From UBA5603 sp964501315 (lineage in GTDB: Bacteria > Bacillota_I > Bacilli_A > Izemoplasmatales > Hujiaoplasmataceae), in the NCBI GenBank assembly GCA_964501315.1, contig CAZCSO010000010.1, positions 1 to 61,287 of the forward strand: a DNA stretch of 61,287 nucleotides, read 5' to 3'. The notes under the pieces are model-generated. The model was not told the DNA's origin, searched no databases, and worked only from the letters and a program-made list of their open reading frames with translations. A program made the position numbers and the translations under genes. Of this stretch, positions 15,650 through 24,204 are shown one piece after another. Within the stretch, counting starts at the first letter, position 1. Every line of letters starts with the position of its first letter.

Positions 15650-16330
15650 ATGCTCAATCTTTTGATTATGGGCAAACCGGGCGCTGGTAAAGGGACGCAA
15701 TCCGAACGATTGCTGAAACATTATCAGTTGGAACACATTTCTACTGGGAATATCTACCGCGAGGAAATCCAAAAGCAATCTGCAATTGGCATCGAAGCGC
15801 AGAAGTATATTTCCCAGGGGGAATTGGTGCCAGACGATCTGACGAACAGCATTGTTCGTGATGTCCTCACAAACCATTCCTTCGAACAGGGTTTCATGCT
15901 GGATGGTTATCCCAGAACCACGGCTCAAGCCGTTGCTCTCGATAAAATGTTAACGGAATTTAACATGCCGCTAACAGCCGTCATCAACGTTCAAGTTAGC
16001 GATCACGTTTTGCTGGAACGGATGGCAGGCCGACGAGTATGCCCGAAGTGTAATGCAACCTATCACATTAAAAATCACCCCCCAAAAGAAGCATGTGTTT
16101 GTGACGTCTGCGGCACTCGATTAATTCAACGTGCCGACGACTTAGAAGATTCGGTTTTAAACCGACTCAGAATCTACAACGAGAAAACAAAACCGTTGTT
16201 GGATTATTACCGCCATCGCCATCTATTAATGGTCGTGGATGGAACAAAATCATCGGATGATGTATTCGATGACATTGTTAGAAAGTTAGGTGAACACTAT
16301 GGTCACCATCAAGTCACAAAGAGAAATTAA
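15650..16330 (+). CDS. adk: Adenylate kinase
   Basis: The 226-residue protein has the P-loop GKPGAGKGTQ (residues 8-17), a DGYPRT motif, and a LID domain with four cysteines (CPKC and CDVC) of the zinc-binding type found in Gram-positives. It interconverts AMP, ADP and ATP. It follows secY as in Bacillus and overlaps the map start by 32 bp. Confidence 0.97.
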   Translation: MLNLLIMGKPGAGKGTQSERLLKHYQLEHISTGNIYREEIQKQSAIGIEAQKYISQGELVPDDLTNSIVRDVLTNHSFEQGFMLDGYPRTTAQAVALDKMLTEFNMPLTAVINVQVSDHVLLERMAGRRVCPKCNATYHIKNHPPKEACVCDVCGTRLIQRADDLEDSVLNRLRIYNEKTKPLLDYYRHRHLLMVVDGTKSSDDVFDDIVRKLGEHYGHHQVTKRN

Positions 16331-17048
16331 CCTCATGAGAAATGCGGGGAAAGTGGTCGCGTTAGCTCACGCTGAAGTGGCAAAACACATTAAACCAGGC
16401 GTTTCAACGTTGGAATTGGATCGCATCGTCGAACATACCATTCGCTCCATGGGAGCCGTTCCGTCGTTTCTAAACTATCATGGATTCCCCGCAAGCTCAT
16501 GCATTTCGGTTAACGAAACCGTCGTGCATGGTATCCCCAGCAAAGACCAACTGTTAAAAGATGGGGACATTGTCTCCGTTGACATCGGTGCAGTATTAAA
16601 AGGTTATCACGGTGATTCGGCATGGACCTATGCGTGTGGCAACATCAGTGACGAAGCACGTCATTTGATGGACGTTACCGAGAAGTCATTGTTTGCCGGA
16701 TTAGCGATGATCAAACCCAATGCCCGCTTATCGGATGTCTCGCACGCCATTCAAACGTATGCGGAAGCACATGGTTGCTCCGTCGTCCGCGACTTTGTCG
16801 GTCACGGAATTGGTAAAGTCATGCATGAAGATCCGCAGATTCCTAATTTCGGTTTACCAGGTCGGGGCATCACGCTTCGTCCAGGGATGACGCTCGCCAT
16901 CGAACCGATGATCAATTCAGGAAGCAAAGAAGTAAAAGTTTTAGCCGACGGTTGGACAACCGTCACGTCGGATGGGCGATTAAGCGCTCATTTCGAACAT
17001 ACAGTTCTCATTACTCAAGAGGGGTATGAGATACTGACAACGATTTAA
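16299..17048 (+). CDS. map: Methionine aminopeptidase, type I
   Basis: The 249-residue enzyme removes initiator Met. Metal-site motifs are in order: HGDSAW and VDIGA (Asp ligands), FVGHGIG (His), AIEPM (Glu) and AHFEHT (Glu). The start is taken at ATG 16299, because AGGTG at 16288-16292 is well spaced for it and family homology begins there. An in-frame GTG at 16290 overlaps that ribosome site. The start lies within adk, suggesting coupling. Confidence 0.96.
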   Translation: MVTIKSQREINLMRNAGKVVALAHAEVAKHIKPGVSTLELDRIVEHTIRSMGAVPSFLNYHGFPASSCISVNETVVHGIPSKDQLLKDGDIVSVDIGAVLKGYHGDSAWTYACGNISDEARHLMDVTEKSLFAGLAMIKPNARLSDVSHAIQTYAEAHGCSVVRDFVGHGIGKVMHEDPQIPNFGLPGRGITLRPGMTLAIEPMINSGSKEVKVLADGWTTVTSDGRLSAHFEHTVLITQEGYEILTTI

Positions 17049-17061
17049 AAGGAGTGATTCG

Positions 17062-17283
17062 ATGGCAAAAAAAGATGATGTAATCGAAATGATGGGCACG
17101 GTCATAGAAGTATTGCCCAATGCCCAATTCATAATCGAATTGGAAATCGGACATCGGATTATCGGTCACGTTTCTGGTAAAATCCGTATGCACTACATAC
17201 GCATTTTACCAGGTGATAAAGTCAAAGTTGAACTGTCAACTTACGATTTAACACGTGGACGCATCACCTATCGCATCAATTAA
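17062..17283 (+). CDS. infA: Translation initiation factor IF-1
   Basis: The 73-residue OB-fold protein has MAKKDDVIEMMGTV, the GHVSGKIRMHYIRILPGDKV core and DLTRGRITYR at the end, all typical. It binds the 30S A site during initiation. AAAAGGAGTGA precedes the ATG. The order map-infA-rpmJ-rpsM is as in Bacillus. Confidence 0.97.
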   Translation: MAKKDDVIEMMGTVIEVLPNAQFIIELEIGHRIIGHVSGKIRMHYIRILPGDKVKVELSTYDLTRGRITYRIN

Positions 17284-17315
17284 TGAATTAAATATCCTAC
17301 AGGGAGGTAAATGGT

Positions 17316-17432
17316 ATGAAAATTAGACCATCTGTAAAAAAAATCTGTGACAAATGTAAAGTTATCAAACGCAATGGCAATGTTATGGTCATTTGCGAAA
17401 ATCCCAAACATAAACAAAGACAAGGTAAATAG
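17316..17432 (+). CDS. rpmJ: 50S ribosomal protein L36
   Basis: The 38-residue zinc-ribbon protein begins MKIRPSVKKICDKCK and ends CENPKHKQRQGK, giving the C-x2-C...C...H zinc ligands of the zinc-binding L36. AGGGAGG at 17301-17307 lies 8 bp before the ATG. It is easily missed because of its length. Position between infA and rpsM is the conserved one. Confidence 0.95.
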   Translation: MKIRPSVKKICDKCKVIKRNGNVMVICENPKHKQRQGK

Positions 17433-17442
17433 GAGGTAAACG

Positions 17443-17808
17443 ATGGCACGTATTGCAGGAGTAGATATTCCTAGAGATAAACGCGTTGTTATTTCTTTGA
17501 CCTATATTTTCGGCATCGGAAAAACCACGTCTCAAAAGATTTTAGCCGAAGTTGGCGTCAACGAATCCAAACGCGTTAAAGACTTAACGGAAGATGAATT
17601 AACCAGAATTCGCGCGGAAGTCGCGAAGTATAAAGTAGAAGGCGATTTACGTCGTGAAGTCGCACTCAATATCAAACGTTTGATTGAAATTGGGTCGTAT
17701 CGCGGTATTCGTCACCGCAAAGGCCTACCGGTCCGCGGACAAAACACACGCAACAACGCTCGTACTCGTAAGGGCCCGAGAAAAACGGTTGCGAACAAGA
17801 AGAAGTAG
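17443..17808 (+). CDS. rpsM: 30S ribosomal protein S13
   Basis: The 121-residue protein begins MARIAGVDIPRDKRV and has the IGSYRGIRHRKGLPVRGQ motif followed by the basic C-terminal tail that touches P-site tRNA. S13 forms intersubunit bridges. TAGGAGGT precedes the ATG. Confidence 0.97.
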   Translation: MARIAGVDIPRDKRVVISLTYIFGIGKTTSQKILAEVGVNESKRVKDLTEDELTRIRAEVAKYKVEGDLRREVALNIKRLIEIGSYRGIRHRKGLPVRGQNTRNNARTRKGPRKTVANKKK

Positions 17809-17821
17809 GAGGATATAAAAA

Positions 17822-18211
17822 ATGGCAGGTAAAGTCGTTAGTAAAAAACGTCGTTTAAAAAAGAATATTCCTACTGGTGTAGCTCATATTCATTCGACAT
17901 TTAATAATACCATTATCACCATCACCGATCCAGCTGGCAACGCCATCGCTTGGAGTTCGGCCGGTGCCATTGGTTACAAAGGTAGCCGTAAATCCACACC
18001 CTTCGCTGCCGGTTTAGCCAGTGAAGCGTGTGCAAAAGCAGCCATGGAAAATGGCATGCAACGGGTTGAAGTATCCGTTAAAGGACCTGGACCTGGACGT
18101 GAAGCCGCTATCAGAAGCCTTCAAGTCGCTGGCCTTGAAATTACCGCAATCAGAGATGTGACTCCCGTTCCCCACAATGGATGTCGTCCACCAAAACGGC
18201 CTCGCGGTTAG
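17822..18211 (+). CDS. rpsK: 30S ribosomal protein S11
   Basis: The 129-residue protein contains GVAHIHSTFNNTIITITD and the C-terminal RDVTPVPHNGCRPPKRPRG segment, including the Asn-Gly site. S11 lies on the 30S platform. TAGGAGG precedes the ATG. Confidence 0.97.
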   Translation: MAGKVVSKKRRLKKNIPTGVAHIHSTFNNTIITITDPAGNAIAWSSAGAIGYKGSRKSTPFAAGLASEACAKAAMENGMQRVEVSVKGPGPGREAAIRSLQVAGLEITAIRDVTPVPHNGCRPPKRPRG

Positions 18212-18223
18212 GAGGGACCATTC

Positions 18224-19174
18224 ATGAAGGACTTAAAATTCGAAAAACCGAAGACCATTACCGAAGAGATTACTGAAAATTATGGACGTTTTGTCATTAC
18301 CCCGCTTGAACGTGGTTTTGGCATCACGATTGGAAACTCACTCAGACGTGTCTTGTTATCATCCTTACCCGGAGCCGCCATCATCAATACATCCATCGAT
18401 GGCGTCGAACATGAATTTTGTGCAATTGAGAATGTTGTGGAAGATGTAACGACGATTGTTTTGAATCTTAAAGGGGTTGTCTTAACCATCGACAATCCGG
18501 ATCCAACCATTGAAAAACGTCTCGAAATTATCGTCGATGGTCCGTGCGATGTCACCGCAGGTGATATCATCGCTGACGATGAGGTCCACTTAATCAACCC
18601 TGATCATTATCTTTGCCATGTCAACAAGGGCAAACGTTTCCGTATGGTGATGTTTGCACGTCGTGGCAACGGATATGTCAGTGCAACGAAAAATGCTCAA
18701 TACGACAACATGGTTGGAGTCATTCCCGTTGACTCGATTTATACGCCGGTTGTTCGTGCAAATTACACGGTTGATAACACCCGTGTTGATGATTCAGCAG
18801 ATTATGACAAACTGACGCTTGAAGTTTGGACCAATGGTTCCATCGGACCCAAAGAAGCTGTCGGAGTTGCTTCAAAAATGCTCATCGATCATTTGCACTC
18901 AGTCTTGGAATTGTCGTCTCAAGCTGGCGATGACGATTACATGATCGAACGCAAAAACCCCGAATCATCACGGAGTCTTGAAAAACCCATTGAAGATCTC
19001 GATCTTTCCGTTCGTAGTTACAACTGCTTGAAACGTGCGGGCATTCATACACTCGGTGAACTTATTGAAAAAACCGAAGAAGACATGATGAAAGTCAGAA
19101 ATTTAGGTAAAAAATCACTAAAAGAAGTCAAACAAAAACTCGAAGAACTCGATTTGAGTTTGGCGAAACACTAG
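18224..19174 (+). CDS. rpoA: DNA-directed RNA polymerase alpha subunit
   Basis: The 316-residue protein has the assembly domain (FVITPLERGFGITIGNSLRRVLLSS region at residues 23-47) and a C-terminal alphaCTD with SVRSYNCLKRAGI and the helix-hairpin-helix VRNLGKKSLKEV. The alphaCTD binds UP elements and activators. TAGGAGGG precedes the ATG. rpsD is absent upstream, as in Bacillus. Confidence 0.98.
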   Translation: MKDLKFEKPKTITEEITENYGRFVITPLERGFGITIGNSLRRVLLSSLPGAAIINTSIDGVEHEFCAIENVVEDVTTIVLNLKGVVLTIDNPDPTIEKRLEIIVDGPCDVTAGDIIADDEVHLINPDHYLCHVNKGKRFRMVMFARRGNGYVSATKNAQYDNMVGVIPVDSIYTPVVRANYTVDNTRVDDSADYDKLTLEVWTNGSIGPKEAVGVASKMLIDHLHSVLELSSQAGDDDYMIERKNPESSRSLEKPIEDLDLSVRSYNCLKRAGIHTLGELIEKTEEDMMKVRNLGKKSLKEVKQKLEELDLSLAKH

Positions 19175-19189
19175 GGTAGGAGGTTAATC

Positions 19190-19549
19190 ATGGCAAGCGG
19201 ATATACAAAACTCAATCGTCGCAGTGACAATCGCAAAGCGTTGCTTCGTGACTTGGCGACACAACTTATTCTTCATGGTCGGATTCAAACGTCCGTCGTA
19301 AAAGCCAAAGAACTTCGTCGTGTAGTTGAGAAATTGATTACCATGGCAAAAGTCGGCGATCTTGCTAACCGTCGTTTAGCTGGCGAATTCGTACGCGATT
19401 TGTCCATCAATGATGAAACAGCATTACAAAAATTATTCAAAGAAATCGGTCCTAAATATGCGAACCGCAATGGCGGCTATACGCGCATTTATAAAATCGG
19501 CACTCGCTTAGGCGACAGCTGCCCAATGGCCATCATTGAATTAGTTTAA
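19190..19549 (+). CDS. rplQ: 50S ribosomal protein L17
   Basis: The 119-residue protein starts MASGYTKLNRRSDNRKALLRDLATQ and has the GGYTRIYKIGTRLGD tail motif. It is the last gene of the ribosomal cluster: a strong terminator follows. GTAGGAGGT precedes the ATG. Confidence 0.97.
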   Translation: MASGYTKLNRRSDNRKALLRDLATQLILHGRIQTSVVKAKELRRVVEKLITMAKVGDLANRRLAGEFVRDLSINDETALQKLFKEIGPKYANRNGGYTRIYKIGTRLGDSCPMAIIELV

Positions 19550-19562
19550 GTTAATCAAACAT

Positions 19563-19589
19563 AAAGTACCTGAACAAGGTACTTTTTTT
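19563..19589 (+). terminator. Terminator of S10-spc-alpha cluster
   Basis: A 9-bp stem, AAAGTACCT (19563-19571) with AGGTACTTT (19577-19585), is followed by TTTT. It comes 14 bp after the rplQ stop. Confidence 0.9.
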
Positions 19590-19646
19590 GATGGATACTT
19601 TGGTGATGTGGCCCACATAAGTATGGTATTTTTTGGGATAATTTGG

Positions 19647-19652
19647 TATAAT
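19647..19652 (+). promoter_or_regulatory. -10 box of ecf operon promoter
   Basis: TATAAT, preceded by a T-rich stretch without a clear -35. It lies upstream of GTG 19675 and makes the ATG at 19657 an unlikely start, because that ATG would fall before or at the transcript start. Confidence 0.5.
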
Positions 19653-19674
19653 TTTTATGCACGAGGTGAGGCGA

Positions 19675-20481
19675 GTGAGTTACATTGATATTGAACATTT
19701 GAATTTTCAATATACGCAGAAACGACCGCTTTTAAACGATATTTCGTTCTCCGTAAAACAAGGAGAATGGGTAGCGATTTTAGGCCATAACGGTTCTGGA
19801 AAATCAACCTTGGCTAAGTTGTTGATTGGACTTTTACAACCGCAGTCCGGTACGATTTCCATTGACGGCATTAAACTTAGCAATGAAACGGCCTATGAAA
19901 TCCGTAAAAAAATCGGAATCGTATTTCAAAATCCCGATAATCAATTTGTCGGTGTCACCGTCCGCGATGACATCGCTTTTGGCATGGAAAACTTACAAGT
20001 CCCAACCGATGAAATGTTAGAAAAGATTGATTTCTACGCAGAAAAGGTGGGGATGTCGGCGTTTTTGGACAAAGAACCCTCGCAACTTTCCGGCGGACAA
20101 AAACAACGCATTGCCATTGCCGGTATTTTAGCCATGCAAACGGACATCATTATCTTTGATGAAGCGACATCGATGCTTGATCCCGGATCTCGGGGCGAAC
20201 TGATGAGTTACATTCGCCAACTTCATAAAGAGGGATTGACGATTCTGATGATTACCCACGACATTGAAGAAGCGCTCTATGCAGACCGTATGCTCATCAT
20301 GAAACAGGGTGAGATCATTCACGACGCCGATAATCATACGATGTTAAGCCATCCCGAATGGTTTAAAGAAGCGTTCCTAGAATTACCCGTCAGTATGCAA
20401 ATCTACTACGATTTGAACCAGACAGGCACAATCCAACCGGAATTGGAGGCGTTCTTATGGGCATTCACTTCGAGCAAGTAG
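19675..20481 (+). CDS. ecfA1: ECF transporter ATPase A1
   Basis: The 268-residue ABC ATPase of the energy-coupling-factor module has Walker A GHNGSGKST (37-45), a Q-loop VFQNPDNQF, the signature LSGGQKQR and Walker B IIIFDEAT. With EcfA2 and EcfT it drives vitamin or metal S-components, none of which is in the window. GTG 19675 is chosen over ATG 19657 because GAGGTGAGG (19663-19671) fits it and the -10 box lies too close to the ATG. It overlaps ecfA2 by 25 bp. The ecfA1-ecfA2-ecfT-truA order follows the ribosomal cluster as in Bacillus. Confidence 0.95.
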   Translation: MSYIDIEHLNFQYTQKRPLLNDISFSVKQGEWVAILGHNGSGKSTLAKLLIGLLQPQSGTISIDGIKLSNETAYEIRKKIGIVFQNPDNQFVGVTVRDDIAFGMENLQVPTDEMLEKIDFYAEKVGMSAFLDKEPSQLSGGQKQRIAIAGILAMQTDIIIFDEATSMLDPGSRGELMSYIRQLHKEGLTILMITHDIEEALYADRMLIMKQGEIIHDADNHTMLSHPEWFKEAFLELPVSMQIYYDLNQTGTIQPELEAFLWAFTSSK

Positions 20482-21317
20482 ATTATTCCTATACCGGTAA
20501 AACACCGGGATATTACGAAGCCATCAAAGATATTACCGTGTCCATTGACGGTAAAGACGAGTTCATTGCCTTGGTTGGTCAGACGGGCTCTGGAAAATCA
20601 ACGCTCGCACAACATATGAACGCATTGGTTTTTCCAACTGCTGGATCGGTCACCATCTTCGATGCGACCATAACGCAAAAGCGCAATCGTAAAATCAATT
20701 ACAATCACCTTCGCAAAAAAGTGGGATTGGTGTTTCAATTTCCTGAATATCAACTCTTTGAAGAAACCGTTGAAAAAGACATCATGTTTGGCCCTCTCAA
20801 TTTCAAGGTTGATGAATCAGAAGCAAAAGAAATGGCATTAAAAGCCTTGAAATTAGTCGGACTTTCCGAAGCCTATTTAAAACGAAATCCATTCAATCTG
20901 TCGGGCGGAGAAAAGAAACGCGTATCCATCGCTGGTATCTTGGCGTTGGATCCCGATGTTCTGGTTTTGGATGAACCCACCTCGGGATTGGATCCGATGG
21001 GCAAACGACAATTGATGGAATTGTTTTTATCGATTCATGAGCAAACGCACAAATCGATTATCTTGATTACGCATGATATGGATTTGGTATACGAATATGC
21101 CAAACGCGTGTTGGTGTTGGACAAAGGAAGATTGACGTTCGATGGCGCCCCGGAAGAACTTTTCAGAAAGGACGATTTGTCCGTCTATCATTTGGATTAT
21201 CCCGCAACCATTCGTGTCCTGAAGGGCATCAATCAGCATTTTAAGACGTCACTCAATGTTTATCAGAAAAACGTCGAAGCCGCCACTTTGGAAATACAAA
21301 GGGGGTTCGCTAAATGA
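20457..21317 (+). CDS. ecfA2: ECF transporter ATPase A2
   Basis: The 286-residue ATPase has Walker A GQTGSGKST, Q-loop FQFPEYQLFEETV, signature LSGGEKKRV and Walker B LVLDEPTSGLD. The glutamate after the signature motif and the LFEETV segment are typical of EcfA2 rather than EcfA1. TTGGAGG lies inside the ecfA1 end, and the stop overlaps the ecfT start (ATGA), so the three proteins are translationally coupled for stoichiometric assembly. Confidence 0.96.
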   Translation: MGIHFEQVDYSYTGKTPGYYEAIKDITVSIDGKDEFIALVGQTGSGKSTLAQHMNALVFPTAGSVTIFDATITQKRNRKINYNHLRKKVGLVFQFPEYQLFEETVEKDIMFGPLNFKVDESEAKEMALKALKLVGLSEAYLKRNPFNLSGGEKKRVSIAGILALDPDVLVLDEPTSGLDPMGKRQLMELFLSIHEQTHKSIILITHDMDLVYEYAKRVLVLDKGRLTFDGAPEELFRKDDLSVYHLDYPATIRVLKGINQHFKTSLNVYQKNVEAATLEIQRGFAK

Positions 21318-22279
21318 AAAACATTGTCATAGGCCAATACATACCAGGAAACGGATTTTTATACAAGCTCGATCCGAGAACGAAAATTATCGCCGTTGTT
21401 ACGTTGATGGTTTCGGTTTTTCTTTTGAAAACGATGACGCAACTCGTCGTCGCTTTGGGTCTGGCTATTTTGATCTTGATTGTTGGAAAATTGTCGATTC
21501 TGAGGATCGTCAAAGGGTTGAAACCACTTTTTGTTCTTCTGATATTCACCTTTATCTTTCAGATATTCTTTAATCGAGAAGGCACGTTATTACTGGACAA
21601 AACGTTTTATTTCAACTACCTGTCCGTTGGCGCAATCATTATGGCGACAATCATATGGCGATTGCTGGCGCGCTTAAAAAGAGCGCGAATGATCTTAATT
21701 GCGCTTTACTTGGTCGGGTTGTATTTTATACTGTCATCGTTGACCATGACGACGAATTGGACTACTACGCAATTTCAAATCTATGAACAGGGTTTAATCA
21801 TGAGCGTCTTTGTCGTCGTCAGATTGCTCGTCATCATTACGCTTTCCACCGTCTTGACGCTGACGACGAAGCCGACCGACTTGACACAAGGGCTGGAACG
21901 ATTGATGCGTCCTTTACGAGTGATTGGCATCAATTCAGAAGAGTTTTCGATGATCGTTTCAATATCCTTGCGTTACATTCCTACCATTTTGGATGAAGCC
22001 AATAAGATTATGTTGGCACAAGCCAGCCGCGGTGCGGATTTTGCGGAAGGAAAACTGAAAGACAAAATCAAACAAATCATTTCGCTACTGGTACCGATGT
22101 TTATCATCGCATTCATACGCAGTGAGGATTTAGCCGATGCGATGGAATCGCGAAATTTTGTCCCAGGACAAACCCGTACGAGAATTCATAATCTCCATTA
22201 TTCTTACTTAGATGTCGTTACCGCGCTTATTACCGTAGTGTGCTTGGCTTCAAGCATCTTGTTGAGGATTTACGTCTGA
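21314..22279 (+). CDS. ecfT: ECF transporter transmembrane subunit EcfT with extra helices
   Basis: The 321-residue membrane protein starts with the EcfT N-terminal signature GQYIPGNGFLYKLDPRTK. It has the first coupling motif in QASRGADF; the second appears as a diverged ESRNF. EcfT is usually about 265 residues. Here roughly 50 extra residues (about 91-155) include two more hydrophobic segments near 102-118 and 126-143. The stop overlaps the truA start by one base (TGATG). Confidence 0.93.
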   Translation: MKNIVIGQYIPGNGFLYKLDPRTKIIAVVTLMVSVFLLKTMTQLVVALGLAILILIVGKLSILRIVKGLKPLFVLLIFTFIFQIFFNREGTLLLDKTFYFNYLSVGAIIMATIIWRLLARLKRARMILIALYLVGLYFILSSLTMTTNWTTTQFQIYEQGLIMSVFVVVRLLVIITLSTVLTLTTKPTDLTQGLERLMRPLRVIGINSEEFSMIVSISLRYIPTILDEANKIMLAQASRGADFAEGKLKDKIKQIISLLVPMFIIAFIRSEDLADAMESRNFVPGQTRTRIHNLHYSYLDVVTALITVVCLASSILLRIYV

Positions 22280-23280
22280 TGAACACAGAGATTATAGCTA
22301 GATTTTTATCTGGTCATTATACCGATGTTATCAGCGATCATTGCTTATTTCTTGATTTATCTAACGATTTAGCAATCACGAGTAAAACGGACGTTTTAAC
22401 GTACCTTTCGAGTCATCATGAACTATTTGAACGCATTACTCTCAATGAGGATAATGACGAGTCATCGGCTTCGGGTACACTACTGGACGGTCGATGGATC
22501 AAATTGACCGTACGCAATCATGCAATCACAAAGATTGTTTTGCGTGAAGCGACCAATCTGAAACGCATTCGTCTTATCGTTGCCTACGACGGTACACCAT
22601 TTTCCGGATTCCAACGGCAATCGAATCTTCCTTCCGTTCAACAAATCTTGGAAGAAGCATTATCGTCGGTTCATCACCGAACCATTTACGTTCACGGTGC
22701 ATCACGAACGGATGCAGGTGTTCATGCGCTGGCGCAAGTGGTTCATTTCGATACCGACTTAGCCATAGAACCCGTTAAATGGCCGATGATACTCAATCAT
22801 CTCTTACCCAAAGCAATTCGGATTACGGGGGCCGATTCGGTTTCTCCCTTGTTTCATTCGCGGTACGACGTCGAACGGAAAGAATACCGGTATATACTGA
22901 ATCTAGGCGACTTTTCACCGTTTCGGAGAAACTACGAATGGACGGTTCCATATCCTTTAGATTTAACGGTTCTAAGACAAGAACTGTCAAAAATTGAAGG
23001 GACGCACGATTTCTTTAGCTTTTGCAAAGGTGAAAAAGATTCTACTGTCCGTACCATCTTTGAGACTCGGTGCGACGTTCGGGATCAACAGGTTATCCTG
23101 ACCTTTATTGGGAATGGGTTCTTGCACCATATGATTCGTCTGATGGTCGCGACCCTCGTCGATATTGCTTCACATCGAAAAAACATGGACATGACTGAAA
23201 TCATCGAAAAAAAAGACCGACAACTCACGAAGCATTTGGCTCCTGCTGAAGGACTCTATCTGGTATCGATTACGTTTTAA
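22279..23280 (+). CDS. truA: tRNA pseudouridine synthase A with N-terminal extra domain
   Basis: The 333-residue protein has a complete TruA core from about residue 95 (KRIRLIVAYDGTPFSGFQ) with the catalytic Asp145 in ASRTDAGVHA and the C-terminal FLHHMIRLMV motif. TruA makes pseudouridine at tRNA positions 38-40. Family members are about 245-270 residues, so residues 1-94 are an added domain: helices, then two strands, loosely like an NTF2/SnoaL fold. The start at 22279 overlaps the ecfT stop (TGATG) with GAGGA 10 bp upstream. A longer frame from 22240 is open but overlaps ecfT without a good ribosome site. Confidence 0.92.
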   Translation: MNTEIIARFLSGHYTDVISDHCLFLDLSNDLAITSKTDVLTYLSSHHELFERITLNEDNDESSASGTLLDGRWIKLTVRNHAITKIVLREATNLKRIRLIVAYDGTPFSGFQRQSNLPSVQQILEEALSSVHHRTIYVHGASRTDAGVHALAQVVHFDTDLAIEPVKWPMILNHLLPKAIRITGADSVSPLFHSRYDVERKEYRYILNLGDFSPFRRNYEWTVPYPLDLTVLRQELSKIEGTHDFFSFCKGEKDSTVRTIFETRCDVRDQQVILTFIGNGFLHHMIRLMVATLVDIASHRKNMDMTEIIEKKDRQLTKHLAPAEGLYLVSITF

Positions 23281-23308
23281 AAAAGCAAACGACGACTCGT
23301 TTGCTTTT
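23281..23308. terminator. Bidirectional terminator between truA and metal ABC genes
   Basis: A perfect 12-bp stem, AAAAGCAAACGA (23281-23292) and TCGTTTGCTTTT (23297-23308), with a CGAC loop. It has T-runs on both strands and lies between convergent genes, directly after the truA stop. Confidence 0.92.
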
Positions 23309-23310
23309 CT

Positions 23311-24204
23311 TTATTCAATGGGTTCAAAGTTTCCAATCTCATCGGTTTTTTTGATGGATCGTTTTTGAATGGATCGTTTGATGATGGAGATAAATACCAA
23401 GATGATGATGTTAACGGAAACAATCGCCGCGCCCGAAGGAATGTTAAACGTATAGGCGAGCCAAAGACCGGCGATGACCGAAAATTCAGAGAAGATAATC
23501 GCAAGAGCAGTCGTGGAACGGTAACTCCATCCGATCTTCATGGACGCCGCTACGGGAATAATCATCATCGCTGACGACAATAACACACCGACCGATTCTA
23601 ATAAAATGGATACGACCAACGACAACACGATAATGAAGATCATTTGGAATAATCCCAAATTGACGCCAAAGAATTTCGCGTTGTTTTCTTCAAAACTGAC
23701 GGAAATGATTTGTCGGCCAAACAGGATAAACAAAGCGAATACCAATGCCGTGACAATCGCAATCAAGATGACATAATAATCGGTAACGCTCAAGATGGAT
23801 CCAAACAGATAATTGTAAAGAGAACCGGTACGTTTTGACAAGGACAAGAAGATGGCCGAAACGGCAGCTCCTAAACTGATAACAATCGCCATGGCAATTT
23901 CTTTATAGTTTTGATAGTACCGTCTAAACAGTTCAATCAGCATACCGCCGATGACGGAAAATAAGATAGCCAAATAAGCAGGACGTTCGGCGAAGATGGT
24001 CCATCCAAACGTAAAGGAAATAAAGAAACTGATGGAGATACCTACAAGCGAGAAGTGACCTAACGTATCGGCAATAAACGATAATCGACGAATAACGACG
24101 ATGGATCCAATCAAAGGTGCGACAATACCAAGCAGAAGCCCGGCGATGAGCGCACGGAATAAAAAGGGTTCGACGAACAAATCCGTAAAGAATGATAAAA
24201 ACAT
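23311..24204 (-). CDS. Metal (Zn/Mn-type) ABC transporter permease
   Basis: The 297-residue protein with eight or nine membrane helices belongs to the ABC-3 (ZnuB/MntB/AdcB) family: N-terminal FLFRALIAGLLLGIVAPLIGS, a RRLSFIADTLGHFSLVGI segment, and the C-terminal SSAMMIIPVAAS region. It forms the membrane channel for zinc or manganese uptake. The start overlaps the ATPase stop by one base (TAATG on the minus strand), so the two are coupled. No substrate-binding lipoprotein gene is present next to the pair. Confidence 0.9.
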   Translation of the reverse strand: MFLSFFTDLFVEPFLFRALIAGLLLGIVAPLIGSIVVIRRLSFIADTLGHFSLVGISISFFISFTFGWTIFAERPAYLAILFSVIGGMLIELFRRYYQNYKEIAMAIVISLGAAVSAIFLSLSKRTGSLYNYLFGSILSVTDYYVILIAIVTALVFALFILFGRQIISVSFEENNAKFFGVNLGLFQMIFIIVLSLVVSILLESVGVLLSSAMMIIPVAASMKIGWSYRSTTALAIIFSEFSVIAGLWLAYTFNIPSGAAIVSVNIIILVFISIIKRSIQKRSIKKTDEIGNFEPIE

